A DNA stretch of 11,302 bases from assembly GCA_946482495.1 (NCBI GenBank), contig CAMLRV010000052.1, forward strand, positions 1 through 11,302, read 5' to 3'. The stretch's first letter is position 1, and each line of letters starts with the position of its first letter. The notes beneath the pieces were generated by a model. The model was not told the origin of the DNA, made no database searches, and saw only the letters and a list, made by a program, of their open reading frames with translations. The DNA comes from an uncultured Flavobacteriia bacterium (GTDB lineage: Bacteria; Bacteroidota; Bacteroidia; Flavobacteriales; Flavobacteriaceae). This document shows positions 1 through 6,476 of this stretch, piece after piece. The position numbers and the translations under genes were made by a program.

Positions 1-860
1 AAAATTTAGATGAATTAGTATCATTAGGTTGGGGAATTTTTGGATGGATTAATCAATTCATTTTCATTCCTTTATTTGGGTTATTATCAGGATTTTTACC
101 TTACGGAATTGCGATTATCATCTTCACAATTCTTATAAAAGTGGCTATGTCGCCAATTACATACAAATCGTTCTTGTCACAAGCAAAAATGAAAGTATTG
201 AAGCCAGAAATTGCAGAATTGGGTGTAAAATTCAAAGATAATCCAATGAAAAAGCAACAAGAAACTATGGCATTGTATTCTAAGGCAGGAGTAAACCCAA
301 TGGCGGGTTGTATTCCAGCGTTAATTCAATTACCATTCATGTATGCTTCGTTTCAGTTTTTCCCATCAGCTTTTGATTTAAGACAAAAAAGCTTCCTTTG
401 GGCTGACGATTTATCTTCATACGATTCAATTTATAAATTGCCATTTAATATTCCATTATACGGAGATCACGTAAGTTTATTCCCAATTTTAGCGGCAATT
501 GCTATTTTCTTCTACATGAAAATGACAACTGGAGATCAAGCGATGCAAGCGCCTCAACAAGAAGGAATGCCAGATATGGGTAAAATCATGAAAATTATGA
601 TTTACATATCTCCAATTATGATGTTAATTTTCTTCAACAACTACGGTTCTGGATTGAGTTTATACAACTTTATTTCTAATTTAATTACTATCGGAATCAT
701 GTTAGTAATCAAAAACTACGTGGTAAACGAAGAAAAAATCCATGCTCAAATTCAAGTGAACAAATCGAAACCCAAAACAGAATCGAAATTTCAAAAGAAA
801 ATGCGCGAAATAATGGAACAGCAAGAAGCGCAAAAAGCATTAAATCAAAAGAAAAAATAA
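1..860 (+). CDS. yidC: Membrane protein insertase YidC, C-terminal part (5' end outside window)
   Basis: YidC/Oxa1 insertase, which inserts and folds inner-membrane proteins alone or with SecYEG. The reading frame is open from the left edge (first full codon at 3), so 285 C-terminal residues are visible. The whole conserved Oxa1 core is present. An early segment ends in FTILIKVAMSP, then comes the cytoplasmic helical hairpin (AKMKVLKPEI, ALYSKAGVNPMAGC), then further membrane segments including YISPIMMLIFFNNYGSGLSLY and the following ISNLITIGIMLVI. The tail is Lys/Glu/Gln-rich and cytoplasmic. The Lys at visible residue 46 appears to align with the groove arginine of E. coli YidC (R366), a conservative swap. 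The large periplasmic domain typical of Gram-negative YidC would lie upstream. A GTG at 141 is internal, not a start. A strong terminator follows 22 bp after the stop. Identification is secure from the core motifs. Confidence 0.96.
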   Translation, partial: NLDELVSLGWGIFGWINQFIFIPLFGLLSGFLPYGIAIIIFTILIKVAMSPITYKSFLSQAKMKVLKPEIAELGVKFKDNPMKKQQETMALYSKAGVNPMAGCIPALIQLPFMYASFQFFPSAFDLRQKSFLWADDLSSYDSIYKLPFNIPLYGDHVSLFPILAAIAIFFYMKMTTGDQAMQAPQQEGMPDMGKIMKIMIYISPIMMLIFFNNYGSGLSLYNFISNLITIGIMLVIKNYVVNEEKIHAQIQVNKSKPKTESKFQKKMREIMEQQEAQKALNQKKK

Positions 861-882
861 TTTCTTTAAATAACTAATACTT

Positions 883-920
883 AAAGCCTGTTCATATTTT
901 TGAACAGGCTTTTTTTTTTT
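883..920 (+). terminator. Rho-independent terminator of yidC
   Basis: A perfect 12-bp stem, AAAGCCTGTTCA (883-894) pairing with TGAACAGGCTTT (901-912), has a 6-nt loop and runs into an unbroken T tract (910-920). It lies 22 bp after the yidC stop codon and should end that transcript, making proC an independent unit. It is the only textbook terminator in the window. Confidence 0.95.
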
Positions 921-932
921 AATCTTATATAT

Positions 933-992
933 ATGAAATCGCCAATAAAAGCATTTTGTTTTAAACAAACACAAACAAATAAAAGGCGATAA
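933..992 (+). CDS. Possible 19-codon leader ORF upstream of proC
   Basis: ATG at 933 opens a 19-residue frame, MKSPIKAFCFKQTQTNKRR, ending with TAA at 990-992. It lies between the yidC terminator and proC. The peptide is basic (seven Lys/Arg) with one Cys and only one Pro, so it does not resemble a proline-rich attenuation leader. Its start region (tatatATGA) resembles that of proC (catatATGA). A second mini-ORF, MTAKK (998-1015), follows 5 bp after its stop, and proC begins 11 bp after that. I do not recognise the peptide. It could be a translated regulatory leader or chance, since an ORF this short is easily random. Confidence 0.25.
   Translation: MKSPIKAFCFKQTQTNKRR
938..990. repeat. Nested inverted repeats in the proC leader
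   Basis: ATCGCC (938-943) and GGCGAT (985-990) are inverted copies near the two ends of the 19-codon leader ORF. Between them lies a perfect 15-nt palindrome with a single central base, TTTGTTTTAAACAAA (955-969). The outer pair could close a stem around most of the leader ORF, and the inner palindrome could be a dimeric regulator site or a small hairpin. The symmetry is direct observation. The stems are short and AT-rich, so function is uncertain. Confidence 0.35.
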
Positions 993-1030
993 CATATATG
1001 ACCGCTAAAAAATAAATTTAACATATATGA
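990..1030 (+). repeat. Direct repeat TAACATATATGA spanning two start codons
   Basis: The 12-mer TAACATATATGA occurs at 990-1001 and again at 1019-1030, 29 bp apart. Each copy contains an ATG: the first starts the 5-codon frame MTAKK, the second starts proC. A related tatatATGA precedes the 19-codon ORF at 933. This looks like a duplicated translation-initiation region. Confidence 0.5.
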
Positions 1031-1839
1031 AAATAGCAATTATTGGCTTTGGAAACATGGGACAAACCTACGCAAGTAGTTTTGTTAGTTCTGGTTTTAT
1101 TAAATCGGAAGATATTTTTGTGTTAACACGTAATTTATCTAAAATTACAAACACATATTCTATACCTAGTGCAAACTTTTTTACTGAAATTACAGATTCT
1201 TTTCTTTCGGTAGATATAGTAATAGTTGCTGTAAAACCCCAAGATTTCGATAATTTAGCAATACAAATTCAGAATTATATTTCAGAAAATCATCTAATTT
1301 TATCGGTCATGGCTGGAATTTCGATTCAAAATATGGCTGAAAAATTACATGTCAAAAAAATCATTCGTTCAATGCCTAATATTCCAACTCAAATCGGACA
1401 AGGAATGACTGTTTTTACCGCTTCTGATGAAGTAGATAGAAAAGATTTATTTATCATTCAGAATCTAATCAACACTACTGGAAAATCACTATTTATAGAA
1501 AATGAGGAAATGATTAATGCCGCAACTGCAATTTCTGGAAGCGGACCAGCCTATGTGTATTATTTTATGAATGCGATGGTTGACGCTGCTATGCAATTAG
1601 GTTTTTCAAAATCGGAAGCCGAATTTTTAGTACAACAAACCTTTTTAGGTTCCACACAATTACAAAACAGAAGTAATTTATCCAATTTAGAATGGATTGA
1701 AAAAGTTTCTTCTAAAGGAGGAACAACAGAAGCCGCTATAAAATTGTTCAATTCACGTGATTTACATGCCAAAATTAACGAAGGAATTCAACATGCAGAC
1801 GCGAGAGCAAAAGAACTTGGCAAAGTAATTGCTAAATAA
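1027..1839 (+). CDS. proC: Pyrroline-5-carboxylate reductase
   Basis: Cytosolic enzyme that reduces L-1-pyrroline-5-carboxylate to L-proline with NAD(P)H, the last step of proline synthesis. At 270 residues it has the usual length. The N-terminal Rossmann fold has IGFGNMG (residues 6-12) for dinucleotide binding and later VAVKPQ. The all-alpha dimerisation domain carries the family signature SGSGPAYVYYF and the VSSKGGTTEAAI stretch near the C-terminus. The start at 1027 puts the glycine motif right after MKIAI, as in homologues. proB and proA, often linked to proC in this phylum, are not visible here. The gene is separated from yidC by a terminator and has an unusual leader with two mini-ORFs, so its expression may be controlled at translation initiation. 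I see no exact TAnnTTTG promoter in the leader. Confidence 0.96.
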   Translation: MKIAIIGFGNMGQTYASSFVSSGFIKSEDIFVLTRNLSKITNTYSIPSANFFTEITDSFLSVDIVIVAVKPQDFDNLAIQIQNYISENHLILSVMAGISIQNMAEKLHVKKIIRSMPNIPTQIGQGMTVFTASDEVDRKDLFIIQNLINTTGKSLFIENEEMINAATAISGSGPAYVYYFMNAMVDAAMQLGFSKSEAEFLVQQTFLGSTQLQNRSNLSNLEWIEKVSSKGGTTEAAIKLFNSRDLHAKINEGIQHADARAKELGKVIAK

Positions 1840-1858
1840 ATTTTATTACATACTTTTA
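1829..1858 (+). promoter_or_regulatory. Candidate Bacteroidota-type promoter for the MORN/DUF4956 pair
   Basis: TTG (1829-1831), 19 bp, then TACTTTTA (1851-1858), which matches the TAnnTTTG -7 element except for the last base. It overlaps the end of proC. The start would fall near 1865, giving a leader of about 55 nt. This is a one-mismatch match in AT-rich DNA, so it is only a candidate. Confidence 0.3.
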
Positions 1859-1877
1859 CGAAGCAATTTTTTTAAGA

Positions 1878-1891
1878 TTCTAACGTTAGAA
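1878..1891. repeat. Perfect 14-bp palindrome upstream of the MORN-repeat gene
   Basis: TTCTAACGTTAGAA is an uninterrupted 14-bp palindrome located 28 bp before the ATG at 1920. It lies just downstream of the candidate promoter, where an operator for a dimeric repressor would sit. No regulator gene is adjacent. The symmetry is certain, the function is not. Confidence 0.4.
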
Positions 1892-1919
1892 ATTAAGAAA
1901 AAAAATAAATTAAAAACAC

Positions 1920-2696
1920 ATGAAGAAAATCGTATTTATTGCATTTTTAGCAATTTCAAATTTCATTTCAGCTCAAGATAAATTGAATCAATTTGATGAC
2001 AAAGGTTTGCGTCACGGACTTTGGAAAGGTTACCATGAAGAAAGTAAAAGACCACGTTACGAAGGAACTTTTGATCACGGAAAAGAAACGGGAATTTTCA
2101 AATATTTTGACGATACAAAAGCTGGAACGGTAATAGCAACACGAGATTTTTCAAAAGGTGATGGTTCTTGTTACACGATTTTCTTCGATCAAAAAAATAA
2201 TAAAGTCAGCGAAGGTTTAGTGAAAAACAAGCTTTTTGAAGGACAATGGAAATATTATCATAAAGAATCTAAAGATATTATGACTATTGAAAACTATAAA
2301 AATGGTAAATTAAACGGTCCGAGAAAAGTGTTTTATAAAGATAATGTTTTGGCAGAAGAAGTTAATTACGTGGATGGAAAGAAAAACGGATTAGGTAAAA
2401 CTTTTGGTGAAAACGGAAAACAAATAGACGAGCATAACTATGTTAATGATGCTTTTGAAGGAAAAGCTGTTTATTACAATGTAAATGGTAAAAAAATGTA
2501 TGAAGGTGCATATAAAAATAATGCTAAAATAGGCACTTGGAAATTTTACGAAGGTGATAAAGTAGTAAAACAAGTTAAAGCTGAAAAATTCTCCAAAGAG
2601 TTATTAAAATACGAAGAAAAATTGGCTAAAAAATCAGCAAAGGCTACAGTTCCAGTTGAGAAACCAATTGAAAAAACTTTAGAAGAGAAACAATAG
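1920..2696 (+). CDS. Exported MORN-type repeat protein (YwqK-like, COG2849 family)
   Basis: A 258-residue protein with a clear signal peptide (MKK, hydrophobic stretch, cleavage near SAQ at residues 17-19). The body is made of degenerate repeats of the MORN/YwqK kind: G-x-W/F followed by an aromatic stretch and N/DGK turns. Examples start near residues 30 (HGLWKGYHE), 57 (TGIFKYF), 106 (FEGQWKYYH), 130 (KLNGPRKVFYK), 153 (GKKNGLGKTF), 179 (FEGKAVYYN) and 204 (IGTWKFYEGD). The last 37 residues are a charged Lys/Glu tail. Such repeats form beta-sheet scaffolds. Databases often label the family an antitoxin, but no toxin partner is visible, and export argues against that role. The gene ends 5 bp before the DUF4956 gene, so the two are probably co-transcribed. 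Biochemical function is unknown. Confidence 0.85.
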   Translation: MKKIVFIAFLAISNFISAQDKLNQFDDKGLRHGLWKGYHEESKRPRYEGTFDHGKETGIFKYFDDTKAGTVIATRDFSKGDGSCYTIFFDQKNNKVSEGLVKNKLFEGQWKYYHKESKDIMTIENYKNGKLNGPRKVFYKDNVLAEEVNYVDGKKNGLGKTFGENGKQIDEHNYVNDAFEGKAVYYNVNGKKMYEGAYKNNAKIGTWKFYEGDKVVKQVKAEKFSKELLKYEEKLAKKSAKATVPVEKPIEKTLEEKQ

Positions 2697-2701
2697 TTGA
2701 T

Positions 2702-3259
2702 ATGGAAATTACTGAATTATTTGGACGTTTTTCTCTGTTTCTAGTTTCTGCTAGTATTCTTTATTTTTTTTCTAATCGAAACGATAAAGAAACCATCAAT
2801 CCATTTATTATAATTGTTGGACTTTGCACATTTTCTTTATCCTATTTATTTACTAGAATTGAATTAGGAATTGGAGTTGGATTTGGTTTTTTTGCTGTTT
2901 TCTCCATTTTAAGATTTAGAGCACAAACATTTTCTCTTAATGCAATAGTTTTCCTTTTTGCTATAATCACGTTATCTATTTTGGATATGATGTATCCAAT
3001 TGAAAAAATAGGCTTTTTATTGTTTTTTCAATTTGTAATAGTTGGGTTTTATATTCTTTCGTCTTACTTCGTAAACAAGAATAAAAGAAAGCATTTTCAA
3101 TCTACTTCAGTAATTTTGCCTTTAGATAGCGAACTAATTGTTAAAGATGATGAAATTAGAAAATTAATAGCTTCTAAAATCGCCATTGATAGTTTTGAAT
3201 ACAATATTGTAACTATAAATACAATTACGAAAGAAGTTCACGTAAAAGTTAATTATTAA
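2702..3259 (+). CDS. DUF4956 integral membrane protein
   Basis: A 185-residue membrane protein. About five hydrophobic segments lie near residues 8-23, 33-51, 55-70, 80-96 and 102-124, followed by a soluble C-terminal domain of about 60 residues. The third segment contains GVGFGFFAVFSILRFRAQ, which I recognise as the DUF4956 hallmark (FAVFSILRFR). In other bacteria this family often sits beside VTC-type polyphosphate polymerase or CotH genes, but neither is visible here. Its only partner is the exported MORN protein 5 bp upstream, which suggests a joint envelope role (inference). Its last 11 bases overlap the 3' end of the convergent dikinase-like gene, leaving no room for a terminator between them. 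The molecular function of the family is not established. Confidence 0.85.
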   Translation: MEITELFGRFSLFLVSASILYFFSNRNDKETINPFIIIVGLCTFSLSYLFTRIELGIGVGFGFFAVFSILRFRAQTFSLNAIVFLFAIITLSILDMMYPIEKIGFLLFFQFVIVGFYILSSYFVNKNKRKHFQSTSVILPLDSELIVKDDEIRKLIASKIAIDSFEYNIVTINTITKEVHVKVNY

Positions 3260-5126
3260 AAGGTCGAACTTGTTTAATATACAATTCACGACTTTTCCCC
3301 ACAATCTTAAACTCAATATCTATAGGTTTATTGGTTAAGTTTTTCCAATATCTGTTCATTTTTTTCTCAATTCTTTTACAGGTTTCATAAATGGAATTAA
3401 TTTCGTTTTTCGATAATAAATTTTGATTATTATTTAAATTCGAATGTGAAATATAGTCCACTTCAAATTCGTGTTTCCTTGCGTTGAATTCGTTAAAATT
3501 GTAGACTGTAAATTGTTCGCAAATTTCACCTTTTGCTGGTTTTACAACTGAGTTTTCTCCTTTTTGCACATTTACCGTTATTCCAGGTATATCAATTCGA
3601 TGAATATTTTTAGTGATAATTACACCATTCACAGTTTCATCTGGAAAAGCACGATGCACCAAAACTCCCATTGCAATAGAATTTTGATCTATGCCAAAAA
3701 GTTCACGCTCCCAATAGGAACTTTCATTCCAAACACTTGCCCAAACTTGTTTAATCGCTTTTTCAAAGGTTTTTATAGTATCACCTAAAATTCCAGATTT
3801 AGATTCGTACAATCCGGCTCCATTAAAACCATCAATATCTTCAGCATTTGTTGAGGATCTAAATCTAAAATTTTTGAAATTCGATTGATTAGAAACTCTT
3901 TCAGTAACTGAATTTATTAACTCTTGATTAATTGGAATCTTTTTTATTTCTGATCGGATTTTTTTTAGTTGTACATTAATTAATTCAACAGAATCTTTAT
4001 TCATTTTACTCAAATCGACTATCAAATTATTTATTTTCTCATTTTTGACATGTTCTTTATAATAATAAAACGGTATTGCAAAGGCATTTTCAGGTGTTTT
4101 AAATTTTTCTTCTTTAGAAATGGCAATTAAATAGGCTAAATTTTGAGCTTTTGCTCCAACACATGCAATGTTGTTTTGAGTGGAATTGGTTAAATCAACC
4201 AATTCTTTTACCGTAAAATCTGCTTTTAATTTTATGATGTTTATAATGTTTTTTTGACTAATATTTCTATTCGTTTTGTGGATGTAAAACGTATCTACCA
4301 AAATTTTTAATTCGACTTTTTCGTTAATTAAATTTTTTAATTTCGAATCGGTTAGCGCCTTTTTATAAGCCATTATTGGAATTTTTCTATTTTTTCCCAA
4401 AATGACTAAATGACTCAAGGGTGTTTGAAGTTCTGTAACAATAATCCCTTTTACGTTTGGTAAAATATCTGGAGTACCATCTAAAACAATGATTTCCTCT
4501 TTTTTTGGTAAAATTGAGTCTAATTCTTTCAATTTGTAATATTTCAAAATTCCCACAGTTGTACCATGAGAAACTTCTTGGTATTCTAATTCATTAAAAA
4601 TATAATCCGATTTAATACAAGGAATTTTAAAACTATTTTTTTCAAACGCTTCAATTTTTTCTTGATTGTTAAGGTAAAATTTTAGTTTTTTTCCAATAAA
4701 ACTGCTTTTTACAATTTCACTATATAAAAACTCAATAGATTTTATTGGCATATGATCAGAAGCTGCTAATTCGAAAATCCATTTGTCTTTGCCTTTTATA
4801 TGATTAATATTACCTAATAAAAAATCACGTTCAGATTCATTAGCACTATAATTTTCTCTATTAAATTCTTCTAAATCATTTGGGTAAGATAAATGATTCA
4901 CCACAAAATCATAATGAAGTTTCGATTTAATACTATTAAAGTAATAGAGTTTCTTAGATTTTAAATCATAAACCACTTTTAAAGATTCAATATTTGAAAA
5001 TTTATCCGTTAAAGGTTTTCCTTTTAATTGATCGAAAATTTTTTTGTCTTTTAAGGTCGAAACATGATTTTGAGCCCAACTGATTAAGCCAAAAAAGAAA
5101 AGTATAAAGACTATTGTTTTTTTCAT
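3249..5126 (-). CDS. Exported dikinase-like protein: phosphohistidine domain followed by PPDK-type ATP-binding domain
   Basis: A 625-residue protein with a signal peptide (MKKTIVFILFFFGLISWAQ). Residues about 20-200 form an N-terminal region I cannot name. Residues 210-280 resemble the swivelling phosphohistidine domain of PEP-utilising enzymes: TPLSH at 235-239, with His239 the presumed phospho-acceptor, then LGKNRKIPIMAYKKAL. Residues 321-625 resemble the PPDK/PEP-synthase N-terminal ATP-binding domain: VGAKAQNL (323-330), FRSSTNAEDIDGFNGAGLYES (from 422), DIEF (603-606) and YIKQVRPF (616-623). The key residues Lys326, Arg423, Asp603, Glu605, Gln619 and Arg621 are present, so it looks catalytically intact. 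There is no PEP/pyruvate barrel domain. The domain order (His, then ATP) is the reverse of PEP synthase and matches glucan water dikinase. Substrate is unknown. An ATP-grasp-like enzyme with an export signal is odd because ATP is scarce outside the cytoplasm. It is annotated elsewhere, as I recall, only as a PEP/pyruvate-binding domain protein. Confidence 0.85.
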   Translation of the reverse strand: MKKTIVFILFFFGLISWAQNHVSTLKDKKIFDQLKGKPLTDKFSNIESLKVVYDLKSKKLYYFNSIKSKLHYDFVVNHLSYPNDLEEFNRENYSANESERDFLLGNINHIKGKDKWIFELAASDHMPIKSIEFLYSEIVKSSFIGKKLKFYLNNQEKIEAFEKNSFKIPCIKSDYIFNELEYQEVSHGTTVGILKYYKLKELDSILPKKEEIIVLDGTPDILPNVKGIIVTELQTPLSHLVILGKNRKIPIMAYKKALTDSKLKNLINEKVELKILVDTFYIHKTNRNISQKNIINIIKLKADFTVKELVDLTNSTQNNIACVGAKAQNLAYLIAISKEEKFKTPENAFAIPFYYYKEHVKNEKINNLIVDLSKMNKDSVELINVQLKKIRSEIKKIPINQELINSVTERVSNQSNFKNFRFRSSTNAEDIDGFNGAGLYESKSGILGDTIKTFEKAIKQVWASVWNESSYWERELFGIDQNSIAMGVLVHRAFPDETVNGVIITKNIHRIDIPGITVNVQKGENSVVKPAKGEICEQFTVYNFNEFNARKHEFEVDYISHSNLNNNQNLLSKNEINSIYETCKRIEKKMNRYWKNLTNKPIDIEFKIVGKSRELYIKQVRPFNN

Positions 5127-5147
5127 TATTGTGTTTATTTTGGTAGA

Positions 5148-5155
5148 TAAAAGTA
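5148..5155 (-). promoter_or_regulatory. Weak candidate -7 element for the dikinase-like gene
   Basis: On the minus strand TACTTTTA (5155 down to 5148) matches TAnnTTTG in 7 of 8 positions and ends 21 bp before the ATG at 5126. No TTG lies at the expected distance upstream, so support is weak. Confidence 0.25.
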
Positions 5156-5203
5156 GAAAAATATTATTAATTTATTCTATGCTATTATTGATTCTTTCGA
5201 TTA

Positions 5204-5232
5204 TTGATATTGTTGAAATTACATTAACTTTG
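5204..5232 (+). promoter_or_regulatory. Bacteroidota-type promoter of mnmA
   Basis: TTG (5204-5206), 18 bp, then TAACTTTG (5225-5232), an exact match to the -7 consensus TAnnTTTG used by the Bacteroidota primary sigma factor. Transcription would start near 5239, leaving a leader of only about 12 nt before the mnmA ATG at 5252. That leader is A/T-only, with no Shine-Dalgarno site, as is normal for this phylum. Confidence 0.65.
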
Positions 5233-5251
5233 CAAAAATATTTTTAAAAAA

Positions 5252-6439
5252 ATGAAGCGAGTAGTAGTAGGACTTTCAGGTGGTGTAGATTCAAGCGTTG
5301 CAGCCTATCTTTTAAAAGAGCAAGGTTATGATGTTATTGGGCTTTTTATGAAAAATTGGCACGATGATTCGGTTACCATTTCTAATGAATGTCCATGGTT
5401 GGAAGATAGTAATGATGCTTTATTAGTTGCAGAAAAATTAGGAATTCCGTTTCAAACGATTGATTTATCTGATCAATATCAGGAAAAAATCGTAGATTAT
5501 ATGTTTAAAGAATACGAGAACGGTAGAACTCCAAATCCTGATGTATTATGTAACAGAGAAATCAAGTTTGATGTTTTTATGAAAATTGCCCTTTCGCTTG
5601 GAGCGGACTATGTAGCCACTGGGCATTATTGTCGTAAAAATACTATTGAAGTTGATGGAAAAGAAGTACATCAATTACTCGGTGGAAAAGATGATAATAA
5701 AGATCAATCGTATTTTTTATGCCAATTATCTCAAGAACAATTAGCGAAAGCTTTATTCCCAATAGGTGAATTAACAAAACCAGAAGTAAGAGAAATTGCT
5801 ACAAAAATGGAATTGGTAACAGCTGAGAAAAAAGATTCTCAAGGTTTATGTTTCATTGGAAAAGTACGTTTACCAGAATTTTTACAACAAAAATTACAAC
5901 CAAAAGAAGGTGCAATTGTTGAAATTGCGGCATCTCACGAAATTTATCAAAATCCAAAGCCTCGTTTTGAAAATGTAGAAGCAGAATTGGCTTTTGAATC
6001 ACAAAATAAAGATTATAATAACGCCAACGGAATTGTAAAAGGTAAGCATCAAGGTGCACATTATTTTACAAATGGACAACGTCGTGGGTTAAATGTTGGT
6101 GGAACTAAAGAAGGCTTATTTGTAATTCAAACTGATGTGGAAAACAATGTGATTTATGTTGGAGAAGGTCCAAACCATCCAGGATTATTTAAGAATGCAT
6201 TGTTTATAAAGGCCGATGAAGTGCATTGGATTCGTGAAGATTTGAAATTAGCAAATGGAAAATCAACTGAAGTAATGGCACGTATTCGATACCGTCAACC
6301 TTTGCAAAAAGCGACTTTACACCAATTTGCGAGTGGTATGTATGTACAATTTGAAAATCCACAATCTGCCATTACAGAAGGACAATTTGTAGCTTGGTAT
6401 ATGGGTGAAGAATTGCAAGGAAGTGGCGTAATTTCTTAA
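5252..6439 (+). CDS. mnmA: tRNA-specific 2-thiouridylase MnmA
   Basis: Cytosolic PP-loop ATPase that adenylates and then thiolates U34 of tRNA-Lys, -Glu and -Gln, making s2U. The PP-loop SGGVDSS is at residues 9-15. The two catalytic cysteines are Cys100 ([13 protein letters not shown]) and Cys200 (DSQGLCFIG), matching Cys102 and Cys199 of the E. coli enzyme. TGHYCR (123-128) and [19 protein letters not shown] (from 266) are also family motifs. At 395 residues it is longer than the usual 360-370. The extra length is an insertion at about residues 225-263, just before the HxGxxxxTxGQR region, which I believe is common in Bacteroidota. It is transcribed from its own promoter, divergently from the dikinase-like gene. 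The start at 5252 is fixed by [11 protein letters not shown] and the promoter. Confidence 0.96.
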   Translation: MKRVVVGLSGGVDSSVAAYLLKEQGYDVIGLFMKNWHDDSVTISNECPWLEDSNDALLVAEKLGIPFQTIDLSDQYQEKIVDYMFKEYENGRTPNPDVLCNREIKFDVFMKIALSLGADYVATGHYCRKNTIEVDGKEVHQLLGGKDDNKDQSYFLCQLSQEQLAKALFPIGELTKPEVREIATKMELVTAEKKDSQGLCFIGKVRLPEFLQQKLQPKEGAIVEIAASHEIYQNPKPRFENVEAELAFESQNKDYNNANGIVKGKHQGAHYFTNGQRRGLNVGGTKEGLFVIQTDVENNVIYVGEGPNHPGLFKNALFIKADEVHWIREDLKLANGKSTEVMARIRYRQPLQKATLHQFASGMYVQFENPQSAITEGQFVAWYMGEELQGSGVIS

Positions 6440-6451
6440 TTAGAAATTTGT

Positions 6452-6459
6452 TATATTTG
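6452..6459 (+). promoter_or_regulatory. Candidate -7 promoter element for the protease gene cluster
   Basis: TATATTTG is an exact match to TAnnTTTG and lies in the 37-bp gap after mnmA, 17 bp before the ATG at 6477. That is nearly the same geometry as the mnmA promoter. No TTG is present at the ideal -33 distance, so it may be weak. If real, it drives the protease and the closely spaced genes after it. Confidence 0.45.
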
Positions 6460-6476
6460 GTGAAAACTTTGTTATT

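Noticed and set aside
1920..3259. Toxin-antitoxin system, suggested by the usual database label of the YwqK-like repeat family
   Set aside because: The repeat protein carries a signal peptide and its partner is a multi-pass DUF4956 membrane protein; nothing resembles a toxin.
3564..3788. Small ORF on the plus strand inside the dikinase-like gene
   Set aside because: Lies fully antisense to a gene with clear motifs, has no signal, domain or promoter, and is best explained as a shadow frame.
3249..5126. PEP synthase, PPDK or rifampicin phosphotransferase
   Set aside because: Domain order is reversed, the PEP/pyruvate barrel is absent, and a signal peptide is present, so none of these functions can be assigned.
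6430..6448. Inverted repeat AATTTCT / AGAAATT around the mnmA stop codon
   Set aside because: A 7-bp stem that is almost all A/T with no following T run; too weak for a terminator and expected by chance in this composition.
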